DNA of 64,000 bases from Niveibacterium microcysteis (lineage in GTDB: Bacteria > Pseudomonadota > Gammaproteobacteria > Burkholderiales > Rhodocyclaceae). Below the pieces are notes generated by a model. It was not told where the DNA came from, did not search any database, and saw only the letters and a list, made by a program, of their open reading frames with translations. The DNA lies in contig NZ_CP071060.1 of the NCBI RefSeq assembly GCF_017161445.1, positions 1,364,001 to 1,428,000 of the forward strand. The letters run 5' to 3'. Of this stretch, positions 16,381-25,258 are shown piece by piece. The stretch's first letter is position 1. Each line of letters starts with the position of its first letter. The position numbers and the translations under genes were made by a program.

Positions 16381-19287
16381 AGCGCGGCGCCGGAAAGCGC
16401 TTTTCGCCTCGTGCACCCTGGCGGCAGGTGGCCGCGGTGTTCGGTGTGCTGAGTGCGCTGGCCTGCGGCACGGCATCGGGCGCCAAGCTCGAATGCACGA
16501 AAGAGGCAGCCAGCGCGGCGGCCGGCCGTAGCGGTGTGCTCGCGCTTTACGACAAGGGTTGTTACGACGAGGCGTTGCAGCGCGCGACGACCTTGCTTGA
16601 CGGTGCTGCCGATCGCGACGCCCGAACGCAGGCGCTGCTGCTGAACGACGCCGCGGTGGCGAGCGAGAAGCTGGGGCGCTACGCCGAGGCCGATGCCTTC
16701 TACCAGCGTGCCGTCGGGCTGTTACAGGCAGGGCCAGACGCGGCCCTCGCCGGCACGATCGCCGGCAACCGCGCCGTGCTGCAGTACCGCGTCGGCGAGT
16801 ACGAGGCGGCGCTGAAGGCCTATGGCGACGCGATCCGTATCCTTGAAACCGCGCCGGGCGCCGACCAGTCCGCACTGAGCGCGGCGCTCAGCGGGCTGGG
16901 CCTGGTCGAGCAGACACTGGGCCGGCACGACGATGCCGCGCTGCATCTGAAGCGCGCCCTGGCGATCGACGAGAAGCTGCACGGCCCCACGCATGCGGAT
17001 GTGGCGACCGACCTGTCGAACCTCGGTGACCTCTATCGGGTGCTGGGCGATTTTGATCGTGCGCTGCCGACCTATCAGCGCGCCTACGAGATCCGCAGCA
17101 AGGTATTGCCGCCCGACCACGCCGATACCGCCAACAGCCTCAGCAAGCTGGCCTACGCCTACGAGAACCTGGGCCAGAACGCGCTCGCGCTGAAGCACTA
17201 CCGTGATGCGCTGGCGATGCGCGAGCGGGTGTTGCCCGCCGGCCACCCGTTCATCGCCAGTGCACAGAGCAGCATTGGCGACATCCTGCGCCGCACCGGC
17301 CAGCTTGAAGCGGCGAAGCCCTGGTATGTGCAGGCGCTGGCGATCCGCCGTGCCGCCTTGCCGGCTGGCCATGCCGACATCGCCGACACCTTGCACAACC
17401 TTGGCTGGCTGTTGCAGTTGCAGGGTGATGGCAAGGGCGTCGAACAGCACTACCGCGAAGCCCTCGCAATTCGCGAGCAGGCGCTTGGCGCGGGCCATGC
17501 CCGCACGGCGGACACGATGGCGCGGCTCGCGAGCGTGCTTGCCGCACGGGGTGAAGTGGCCGAAGCGCTGTCGCTGGCCCAGCGCGCGTTCGCCATCGCG
17601 CGCGCCGCTGGCGTGCCGCAGGTGGAATTCCAAACCGGCGTGCTGCTTGCCGCGCGCTACCACGCGGCGGGCCGCCCCGAGCAGGCGGTGTTCATCGGCA
17701 AGCAGGCGATCAACGCGATGCAGCGCATCCGTGGCCAGTCGCGCACGCTGGACCCCGCGCTACAGCGCAGCCTGATGCAGGAGCATGGCGGCGCCTATCG
17801 CGAACTGGCGGGCTGGTTGGTTGACCTCGGGCGCCTTGCCGAAGCCGAGCAGGTGCTCACGATGCTCAAGGAGGTCGAGCTCGCCGATCTGGTGCAGCGC
17901 TCGGATGTGCAGCGCACCCAGGCGGATTTCGTTGGCGCGGAGAGAGCGGCGGCGCAACAGGGCGATGCCCTCGTGGCGAGTGGCGTGTCCGAGGCCACCG
18001 AGCTGGCGGCCCTGCAACGGCGCCAGCGCGCCGGTGAGAAACTGGGCGACACGGAGCTGGTTCGACTGCAGGCCTTGAAGCTGCGGCAAGTGCAGTGGCA
18101 GGTCGAATTCGAGCAGTGGGTCAATGGGCTCAAACTCGCACCGGCGGCGGCTGAGCGCGCCGAGATCCTGCACCGCGGCAGCGATCTGCAGACCTTGGTG
18201 CGGCGCGATCCGGGTGCGGTGGGGTTGTCGTACATCGTGGGCGAGCAGCGGCTGGCGATCGTGCTGGCCACCGGGCGCGGCAGTTTCGGGCGCGAGGTGG
18301 CGATCAGCCGGGTCGAGCTCAATCGGCGTATCGCCGCACTGCGGCAAGCCATTGAAGCGCGTGCCGATGTGCTGCCGGCCGCGCAGGCGCTGCATCAGGT
18401 ATTGATCGCCCCGGTGGCGGCCGAACTGGCGCAGGCCAAGGCGACCACGCTGGTGCTGGCGCTCACCGAATCGCTGCGCTACCTGCCGTTTGCCGCCCTG
18501 CACGACGGCAAGCAGTTCCTGATTGAACGCTTCGGTCTGGTGCACTGGCTGCAGGCCGGCGGCGTGCCAGCGAGCGGGCCGGTTACCGACTGGCAGGTGG
18601 CAGGGCTCGGCGCCGCACGTGGCGCGGCCGGCTTCAAGCCCCTGCCGGCGGTACCAAGCGAGTTGGCGCGCATCGTTCGTGATGCCAAGAATCCAGATGG
18701 CACCCTGCCGGGTCAGATCAAGCTCGATGCCGAGTTCGACCGCGACGGCCTGGAAGATGCGCTGTCCGGCCGCTACAACGTGGTGCACATCGCCAGCCAC
18801 TTCGCCTTCCGCCCGGGGGATTCGAACAACTCGGTGCTGTTGCTGGGCGACGGGCAGACGATCAGCCTGCGCGAACTCGCGGCGATGGATTACCTGAGCC
18901 TGCAACTGCTCACACTATCTGCCTGCAACACCGCAAGCGGTGGCGGCACCAACGAGAATGGCGCCGAGGTCGAGGGCCTTGCCGCGGCGGTGCGCCGGCA
19001 GGGCGCGCGCAGCGTGCTCGCGAGCCTGTGGCCTGTGGCTGATGCAAGCACCGCCGCGCTGATGCAGCAGTTCTACGCTGGCCATGCCGGGGGCCGTGCT
19101 GCCGCACTTCGCAGCGCGCAACTGAGCCTGCTGCGCGGCGGCGCGAAAGCGTCGGCGGATGACACCGCGCGCGGCGCCACCGTCGCGGGGGGCCGCGTCG
19201 ACCAAGGCCGCGCCGGGCGACGCTGCGCGTCCATGGGCACATCCGTACTTCTGGGCACCTTTCGTATTGAGTGGAGACTGGCTGTGA
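16377..19287 (+). CDS. Exported TPR-CHAT protease, apparent frameshift near the 3' end
   Basis: From the ATG at 16377, this encodes a signal-like hydrophobic segment (about 15-37), then tandem TPR units of about 42 residues (EIRSKVLPPDHADTANSLSKL, AMRERVLPAGHPFIASAQSS) to about residue 460, a helical linker, and a C-terminal CHAT (caspase-like) domain. His808 is in VVHIASHFAF and Cys850 in LTLSACNTASGG. Frame 0 leaves the family pattern after GATVAGG. One base further on, the expected CHAT ending appears: AASTKAAPGDAARPWA, HPYFWAPFVLSGDWL, stop at 19285-19287. The switch point is a run of six G at 19187-19192; five G would restore a 969-residue protein. Unshifted, frame 0 reads through into the next gene, giving 1201 residues to 19982. 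Confidence 0.88.
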
Positions 19288-19982
19288 GCTCACGACCAAG
19301 CGGCGCAGCCTTGCTGCGCGCGGTAGCGCTGTGCGCAATGCTGATGGTGCCCACGCGTGCGCTGGCGGCATACGACGCCGCCAGTTGGCGAGCGCCCGAT
19401 GCGGTGCTGAGCGAATCGGCCGCCGATTCGGCGGGGTGGCAGACGCTCGATTGCCACGGTGCTGGCTGCGAGGCGCTGCTCGCGGCGATCCGCAAGCGCC
19501 TGCCGCCCGACATGCAACGCGACAACGCGGGCAGATGGGCGGTGCGTGCCGAGGCTTGGCATACCGAACAGCTCAGCCACTTCGGCCCGTTCCGCGCCGA
19601 TGAGCCGGTTGGGGGCGAGCCGCCAACGCCGGGTACGCCGTGGCTCGACGCCCGCTACAGCGCGGTCGATTGCGACTGGCGTGGCGCAGACGGCGCCCAC
19701 CGTATCAGCATCGCCGCCGGGGGCGTTGCGCACTACACCGGCCCCGACGCGCGCGAGCGCCGGCTCAGCTTACGGCGAGTGAGTGGCTGCCAACGCTGCC
19801 GTGCGCACTATCTGCGCCTCGCCTGGAGCGACCCGAGCGACGCGGAGCGGGGTGCCTTGTTTGTCAGCTGGTCCGACCTCGAGTTCATCCGCGGTGGCGA
19901 GGGGCACATGGGGGGCTTCGCCGGCTGGTCTGGCCAGAACAACACGCTGATGGAATGTGTGCTGCGGCCGGCGCAGCCCTGA
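19284..19982 (+). CDS. Exported protein downstream of CHAT gene, unknown
   Basis: Within the long frame that runs through from the CHAT gene, a GTG at 19284 overlaps the frame-restored CHAT stop as GTGA, the same junction type as elsewhere in the cluster. From it begins SSRPSGAALLRAVALCAMLMVPTRALA, a good Sec signal with AxA cleavage at about residue 28. The mature part (about 205 residues) has cysteines in DCHGAGCEALL, DCDWRG and GCQRCRAHYLRL, and a beta-rich C-terminus (ALFVSWSDLEFIRGGEG). Family not recognised. An internal signal peptide in a fused protein would make no sense, so I treat it as a separate gene. Confidence 0.65.
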   Translation: MSSRPSGAALLRAVALCAMLMVPTRALAAYDAASWRAPDAVLSESAADSAGWQTLDCHGAGCEALLAAIRKRLPPDMQRDNAGRWAVRAEAWHTEQLSHFGPFRADEPVGGEPPTPGTPWLDARYSAVDCDWRGADGAHRISIAAGGVAHYTGPDARERRLSLRRVSGCQRCRAHYLRLAWSDPSDAERGALFVSWSDLEFIRGGEGHMGGFAGWSGQNNTLMECVLRPAQP

Positions 19983-20051
19983 CCGCTTCAGCGCGTATCC
20001 GGCGTGCGGATGTCGCGAAGTCGCCGCCGGGCCTTGTGCGCGAGGTGCCGG

Positions 20052-20972
20052 TCAGCCTTGCAGATGCGGCTGCATGATCTCGCCCAGCCAGTTCATGAAC
20101 ACCTGCAGGCGGCGAGACACGTTGCGGCGGTTGCCGTACAAAATCGAAACCGGCATCGGTGCCGCGCGGAATTGAGGCAACACTTCGACCAGCGCGCCGC
20201 TGGCCAGCAAGGGTTTGATGCCCGGTTCCGGCACCTGGATCAGGCCAAGGCCGGCGAGGCACGCGGCCTGGTAGGCATCCGAGTTGTTCACCGTCAGCGC
20301 ACCGGCCATCGCGACGAACTGCGCGGTGTCATCCTGCCCGGAGGCCGTGTATTCAAAGCCCGGGGGGTTGCCACCGAGTGCCGAGGCGTAGTGGATCAGC
20401 CGATGCCGTGAGAGGTCATCGAGCGTCTGTGGCATGCCGAACGCCGCGAAGTATGCGGGGCTTGCGCAGTTGATCATGCGGTAGCGGCCGAGTGGCCGCG
20501 CCACCAAGCTTGAATCGCCGAGCGGCCCGACGCGAAGCACACAGTCGAAGCCCTCGCGCACGAGGTCGATGCGCCGGTCGGTGCTGCTCAGCTCGATCTG
20601 CAGGCCCGGGTGCGTTTGCATGAAGGCGGGCAACTGCGGAATCACGATCGCGCGCGCAACACCCAGCGGCATGTCCACCCGCAGTCGGCCCTGCAGTTGC
20701 AGTGCGCCCTGTTTGAACATGCCTTGCAGCTCTTCGATATCGGCCAGCAGATCCTTGCTGCGGTCGTAGAAGGTCTGCCCGTCGGGCGTCATCTGCACCC
20801 GGCGTGTGGTGCGATGGAGCAGCCGTGTGCCGAGCTGCGTTTCAAGCCTCTGCACGGCCATCGAAATGCTTGCTTTGGGCAAGCCCAGGCTTTGCGCTGC
20901 CTGCGTGAAGCTCGCCATGTCGGCCACCCGCAGGAAGATCCGCAATGCATCGAGTTGATCCACCGGCGTCAC
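20052..20972 (-). CDS. LysR-family transcriptional regulator
   Basis: A 306-residue protein starting with GTG at 20972. The N-terminal winged helix-turn-helix is typical (DALRIFLRVADMASFTQAAQSLGLPKASIS, then LETQLGTRLLHRTTRRVQMT), followed by the periplasmic-binding-like effector domain. The pattern is close to the subgroup that regulates adjacent oxidoreductases. It is divergent from the SDR gene at 21098 across a 125-bp gap, so it probably controls that gene and itself. The inducer is unknown. Confidence 0.92.
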   Translation of the reverse strand: MTPVDQLDALRIFLRVADMASFTQAAQSLGLPKASISMAVQRLETQLGTRLLHRTTRRVQMTPDGQTFYDRSKDLLADIEELQGMFKQGALQLQGRLRVDMPLGVARAIVIPQLPAFMQTHPGLQIELSSTDRRIDLVREGFDCVLRVGPLGDSSLVARPLGRYRMINCASPAYFAAFGMPQTLDDLSRHRLIHYASALGGNPPGFEYTASGQDDTAQFVAMAGALTVNNSDAYQAACLAGLGLIQVPEPGIKPLLASGALVEVLPQFRAAPMPVSILYGNRRNVSRRLQVFMNWLGEIMQPHLQG

Positions 20973-20978
20973 CTTTAT

Positions 20979-20997
20979 TGTTCGCGAGATTCGAACA
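20979..20997. promoter_or_regulatory. Putative LysR operator between LysR and SDR genes
   Basis: TGTTCG, seven bases, CGAACA: a perfect 6-bp inverted repeat containing a T-N11-A core, as LysR-type regulators use. It lies 7 bases upstream of the regulator start and about 100 bases upstream of the SDR gene. Confidence 0.5.
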
Positions 20998-21097
20998 GTC
21001 TAATCATTAATGCCGGATTTATCGCTGACGTATGGATCAATAGGATCTCACCCATCGCGCCGTGCTTCGGCGAGTACCGACGTCCAGGAGATTCAAC

Positions 21098-21856
21098 ATG
21101 ACCCGCAAGATCGCACTCATCACCGGTGGCAGCCGTGGCCTTGGCCGCAATGCCGCGCTCAAGCTCGCCGCCCGTGGCGTCGACATCATCCTCACCTACC
21201 GCAACCAGCAGACCGAGGCTGACGCCGCCGTCGCCGAGATCGAGGCCCTCGGCGCGCGCGCGGTGGCGCTGCGGCTGGATGTGGCTGACAGCACATCGTT
21301 CGCCGCCTTCGCCGCCGAAATCCGGAGTCAGCTGCAAACGCGGTGGCAGCGCGATCGCTTCGACTACCTGTTCAACAACGCCGGGGCTGGCGTCCACGCA
21401 GGCTTCGCAGAAACCACCGAAGCGCAGTTCGACCAGATGATGGCCATCCACCTCAAGGGCGTGTTCTTCCTCACGCAAGCCATGCTGCCGCTGATCGCCG
21501 ACGGCGGGCGCATTCTCAATGTATCGAGCGGCCTCGCACGCTTCGCACTGCCGGGCTACGCCGCCTACGCGGCGATGAAGGGTGCCGTCGAGGTGCTGAC
21601 GCGCTACCTGGCAAAGGAACTCGGCCCGCGCGGCATCGCGGTGAACGTGCTTGCCCCCGGCGCGATCGAAACGGACTTTGGCGGGGGTGCGGTGCGCGAC
21701 AACGCCCAGCTCAACGCCTTCGTCGCCTCGCAAACCGCGCTCGGCCGCGTCGGCCAGCCCGACGACATTGGCGACCTCGTCGCTGCGCTGTTCTCGGACG
21801 ACGCCCGCTGGGTCAACGCCCAGCGCATCGAAGCCTCGGGCGGCATGTTCCTGTAG
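21098..21856 (+). CDS. SDR-family NAD(P)-dependent oxidoreductase
   Basis: A 252-residue classical short-chain dehydrogenase. The cofactor motif TGGSRGLG is at residues 9-16, the structural motif is NNAGAG, the catalytic Ser lies in NVSSG, and the YxxxK pair is in YAAYAAMKGA. The C-terminal PG motif (LAPGAIETDF) is intact. I chose the ATG at 21098 (CAGGAG upstream), not the more upstream codon at 21062. The Arg near GGSRG suggests NADPH preference (inference). Divergent from a LysR regulator. Substrate unknown. Confidence 0.92.
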   Translation: MTRKIALITGGSRGLGRNAALKLAARGVDIILTYRNQQTEADAAVAEIEALGARAVALRLDVADSTSFAAFAAEIRSQLQTRWQRDRFDYLFNNAGAGVHAGFAETTEAQFDQMMAIHLKGVFFLTQAMLPLIADGGRILNVSSGLARFALPGYAAYAAMKGAVEVLTRYLAKELGPRGIAVNVLAPGAIETDFGGGAVRDNAQLNAFVASQTALGRVGQPDDIGDLVAALFSDDARWVNAQRIEASGGMFL

Positions 21857-21943
21857 CGAGATCAAGTTTCGGCGCGCGTGGCGTGTTTGGGTGCCGGGCG
21901 GCTCCGCTACCATGCGCGCTGCTCAACACCCGACCCCCATGCC

Positions 21944-23803
21944 ATGAGCTTTACGCTGACTGTCTGGGCTCAGCCCGAGAATCTGCCCCTGCCTACCGAT
22001 GTGATGCAGGCGCAAGCCCAGCTCGATGCAGTGCAGGACACACCGGGCACGCAGCCCGAACCACGCTTCCTGGCGCTGGCGCGCGCGCTGGATGCCCGCT
22101 TTCCGAACACCGAAGACGGTGACGGCGACATGTACGACCACGGGCTGGAGATCCTCGAGCAGCGCCCGGATAACGACCGCTACTACAACATCGGCCTGTG
22201 GGCGCGCGACGACAGCTTCGAAGTGGGCTTCAATCACCTGGTGGTGCAGGCCAACAACCTCGGTTTGCATGTGATGGATGGCCAGAACGGCGCTGTGTAT
22301 CTCGCCAACGGCGAGGTGCTGGCCTTCGGAGCCCATTCACGCACCGCGAGGCTGGACGACGCGGTTTCACGCAAGGATTGGCCGGCCGCGTGGGGCGAGT
22401 GTCGTCGCCTCGCGCCGCGCAAAGAAGCCGAGGCGTGGGTGGTGTGTGGGCTGATGGTGACGCAGGGCCGCATGGCGCCGGCAAACCCCGCGCTGGGGGC
22501 TGCGCTGGCCCAGTTCAGCGGTGTCGATGCGACCAAGGATCGGCGCGTCGAGTGGTGCCTGAAAAAGGTGCCGCCGGCCCTCGAGGCAGAACGGGCGCGC
22601 CTGCTCGCCGGCCTGCGCGCGGCGGCCGATGTGCTGGCCTATGTCGACGCCGAACTGCAGCGCGCGCCGGCCCCTGCGGCGGGGGGCGGTGGCGCTGCGC
22701 CGAGCACACCGCCCGATGCCGCCACCGCAGCCGCCGCGACCGCGATGGGCATCGACCCCGCGCTGGTGGCACGGGCCGAGGCGGGCAGCGCGCAGGCGCA
22801 ATGCAAGCTGGCGATCGATTTCCTCCATGCTACGGAAGCGGCTGTGCCGGGCTCGGGCAAGCTTGCGCTGCTGTGGCTCGAACGATCCGCCGCGCAGGGG
22901 CAAAGTCTGGCGCAGGCGCTGCTCGGCGAAGGCTTGCTGCGCGGCTGGCGCGGTTTTCCGATCGACATGGAGCGCGGCATCGCTTCGCTGGAGTCGGCTG
23001 CCGCTGCGGATGACGTCGATGGCCTCAACTTCCTCGCCCAGTTCCTCTACGAAAAGAGCGTGCGCCGCCCGCCCGGCGCAGACAGGATCGAGAAGCGTAG
23101 CGACCCGACCAGCCTGCGGTACCAGGCCCGCGTGCCGGAACTGTTGATGCGTGCAGCCGCGCTGGGCAGCCCGCGCGCACTGTTCTGGCTTGCGGTGCGC
23201 CTTTACGACGAAGTTGGCACGCCGCGCGACGACATTGCCGCCAAGGCGGTGATGCAACTCGCGCGCACCCGCGCCGCCAAGGTCTGCGCGGAACATCCGG
23301 GCGTGCTCCCGGTGCTCACCCCCACGCCGGACGAATCCGCCGAGGTGCTGGCGCTGGCGCGCGAGCTGGGCGCCGACATCAAGCAACTCCCCGCGCTGCT
23401 CAAAGCACGCCTTGCCGCGCGCACCCCTGCGCCAGCGCCGGTCGTTACGTCGCGGACGACGTCCAGGTCGATGCCCGTGTCGGCGGCACAAACCGAATCG
23501 GAGCTTGAGGATGAGCCCGACGATGCGCCCCGCCGCGCCTTGCACGGTGGCCATGTCGCGCTTGTGATCGGCGCGCTTAGCCTTGCCGTGCTGTTGACGC
23601 TCGCACCATCAGTGGGACGCGGTGGCCTCAAGGTGCTTGTACTCTTGGTGAGCCTTATCGGCGCCTGGGGGGTCTGGCGTAGCACCGCGGACCTTGCCTG
23701 GGATGAAGCCAAACGTGCCTTCCTCGCCGTGCTCGCGCTGATCCCCGGCGTCGGTTTCATTGTCTGCATTGCAGTGCTGTTGCGCGTGGTGAGGGGAGAG
23801 TAG
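21944..23803 (+). CDS. Sel1-like repeat membrane protein
   Basis: A 619-residue protein from the ATG at 21944. The first 100 residues form a compact domain (FTLTVWAQPENLPLPTDV, RFPNTEDGDGDMYD). An Ala/Pro-rich linker follows at about 245-270. Sel1-like repeats then appear: AEAGSAQAQCKLAIDFL, LWLERSAAQGQSLAQALLGEGL, GIASLESAAAADDVDGLNFLAQFL, LLMRAAALGSPRALFWLAVRLYDE. Two hydrophobic segments lie near the C-terminus (about 550-600). No Sec signal, so the repeats should be cytoplasmic. Sel1 repeats mediate protein contacts; no enzymatic motif is seen. Confidence 0.75.
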   Translation: MSFTLTVWAQPENLPLPTDVMQAQAQLDAVQDTPGTQPEPRFLALARALDARFPNTEDGDGDMYDHGLEILEQRPDNDRYYNIGLWARDDSFEVGFNHLVVQANNLGLHVMDGQNGAVYLANGEVLAFGAHSRTARLDDAVSRKDWPAAWGECRRLAPRKEAEAWVVCGLMVTQGRMAPANPALGAALAQFSGVDATKDRRVEWCLKKVPPALEAERARLLAGLRAAADVLAYVDAELQRAPAPAAGGGGAAPSTPPDAATAAAATAMGIDPALVARAEAGSAQAQCKLAIDFLHATEAAVPGSGKLALLWLERSAAQGQSLAQALLGEGLLRGWRGFPIDMERGIASLESAAAADDVDGLNFLAQFLYEKSVRRPPGADRIEKRSDPTSLRYQARVPELLMRAAALGSPRALFWLAVRLYDEVGTPRDDIAAKAVMQLARTRAAKVCAEHPGVLPVLTPTPDESAEVLALARELGADIKQLPALLKARLAARTPAPAPVVTSRTTSRSMPVSAAQTESELEDEPDDAPRRALHGGHVALVIGALSLAVLLTLAPSVGRGGLKVLVLLVSLIGAWGVWRSTADLAWDEAKRAFLAVLALIPGVGFIVCIAVLLRVVRGE

Positions 23804-23806
23804 CCC

Positions 23807-23907
23807 GGTAGGTCGGGTCCGCCGCAGGCGTAGCCGCGCGGAGAAAACGGCTGCAGATTCGTGACCCGTTAAATTGCGGGTTACGCGTTTGGCTAACCCG
23901 CACTACG
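23807..23907. repeat. REP-like palindromic intergenic element
   Basis: The stretch begins GTAGGTCGGGTC and ends ACCCGCACTACG, imperfect inverted ends. Inside, GCGGGTTA (23876-23883) and TAACCCGC (23894-23901) form a perfect 8-bp stem. The motif 'GTAGG..CGGGT ... GCGGGTTACGC...GCTAACCCGC..CTACG' resembles small palindromic repeats dispersed between genes in many proteobacterial genomes. Only one copy is in this window, so dispersion is not shown here. Confidence 0.5.
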
Positions 23908-23987
23908 CTGGCCGAGCAGGCGAGCAATTAGGCTTCATTGCATTCAAGCCAAGCGACGGGCTGCGGTGCTTTCAGCCAAACGGGCCT

Positions 23988-24392
23988 TCAGCCAGCGAGG
24001 TGCTTGAGGGACCAAGCCATCGCCGCTTCGCGTGTTTCGAAGATCTCAAAGGGCATCACACCAGCGTAGATGCCTCGCCATATCGGCGCCGAGATCGCGG
24101 CACCCTTCACATCGGGTGCGATGACATAGGCGGTGCAGATGCGGCCTTGTGCAGCAAAAGCATGAACACCCTGACGGATCGCCTCCAGCGCATCGAGGGG
24201 ACAGATCGCTTCGCCGCGGATCTCGATGATCGCCGCCCACGCCCCTTGGGCCGCGAGTTCGCAAGCCATTTTCGTTGCGCGTTCGCGGTAGTGTTCGATC
24301 AGCTCGAGATTCCAGGGGCCGTCAATCTCGGAATACAGAATCTGGTCGTGGCGATGCATGGCGATGGATCCATGTATTCGAAAGCCCTTCAT
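23988..24392 (-). CDS. Small cytoplasmic protein, possible STAS/SpoIIAA-like fold
   Basis: A 134-residue soluble protein from the ATG at 24392 (GAGAGGAA upstream). The order of beta and alpha segments (ILYSEIDGPWNLELIEHYRERATKMACELAAQGAWAAIIEIRG... ICTAYVIAPDV) resembles SpoIIAA/STAS-like small domains found as stand-alone proteins. The match is by pattern only. No catalytic residues are evident. It is convergent with the Sel1-like gene and shares no operon. Confidence 0.6.
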   Translation of the reverse strand: MKGFRIHGSIAMHRHDQILYSEIDGPWNLELIEHYRERATKMACELAAQGAWAAIIEIRGEAICPLDALEAIRQGVHAFAAQGRICTAYVIAPDVKGAAISAPIWRGIYAGVMPFEIFETREAAMAWSLKHLAG

Positions 24393-24551
24393 ACGGTCGA
24401 TCTTCCTCTCGTTGGGTTGCCGGTTTCAGGCCCATTCTGCTGCCGTGGCGGGGCGTGTCAATGCGCGCAGGCAATTGCGTACGTAACACGCCATCGGTAT
24501 CCAAACGCACGGCGCCGCTGGCGCGGTCGACGGTGCAAGGCCTTTTGCGCC

Positions 24552-25157
24552 TCAGTGCTCGGCACGAGGGTGATCCGCCGGCACCAGGTGAGCCAGTACG
24601 AAAGCCACTGAGGTCGGCAGCCCCGAATACCAGCGGAAGGTCGGTGCGAACCAGGGGTCGTTCTCCGGCAGCATGAAGTGCCGCAGGGTCTCGCGTGTCA
24701 TCACTGCGGCAAATGCAGTGTGGCCGCGAACCGGATCAGAGATGCAACGCAGGCGCCCGGAGCGGTGCAGCGCTTCCAGGTCGAGGCGGCCGGTGCAGAT
24801 TGGCGCCAGCGCGTAGTGCATGCCGTGCACGTCCAACGCGAGCAGCCTTACCTCGAGTTCGCCAGCGGCGTGAAAGTCGCTGCGGTCGCCGGCGATGCGT
24901 CGGGCGAACTCGCGCTTCATGGCAATTGCGTCGTCCACGGCGCGCAGCGATGGTCCGCCTTTCCAAAGGCGCGTGATGCTACTGCGCGGCGCAAGGCGGG
25001 TGCGAAGCTCTGTGAGGCTGGCGTCGTCCCAAGACAGGTATCGCCAAGCGGCCGCGAGATCCCGCGCGACGAGCGTCTGCCTGCACGCGAAGGCTGCGCC
25101 AAGCACGGCGGCGATCAGCAGGGCCAGCAGACCCAGGGTCAGCGCTAAGTTATGCAT
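24552..25157 (-). CDS. Membrane-anchored protein, unknown
   Basis: A 201-residue protein with an N-terminal hydrophobic segment (about 3-25, LALTLGLLALLIAAVLGAAFA) that reads as a signal anchor. The rest is soluble, with RDLAAAWRYLSWDDASLTELRTRL and AVDDAIAMKREFARRIAGDRSDF. A second weakly hydrophobic stretch lies at the C-terminus (LPTSVAFVLAHLVPA). No family recognised. The position in a set of single minus-strand genes gives no context. Confidence 0.55.
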   Translation of the reverse strand: MHNLALTLGLLALLIAAVLGAAFACRQTLVARDLAAAWRYLSWDDASLTELRTRLAPRSSITRLWKGGPSLRAVDDAIAMKREFARRIAGDRSDFHAAGELEVRLLALDVHGMHYALAPICTGRLDLEALHRSGRLRCISDPVRGHTAFAAVMTRETLRHFMLPENDPWFAPTFRWYSGLPTSVAFVLAHLVPADHPRAEH

Positions 25158-25258
25158 CGGGCTGGTGGTGGCTTAAAGGCGCCACTATATCGCCCGCGCT
25201 CGGGTGGCGATGGCGTTGCACGGTGGCGTTGCACGGTGGCGCCGAGGGTGCGTAACCG

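Noticed and set aside
16377..19982. One continuous 1201-residue CHAT fusion protein as the normal product
   Set aside because: The CHAT ending is found in the neighbouring frame and the tail contains an internal signal peptide, so two ancestral genes are more likely. It stays open as a real fusion form.
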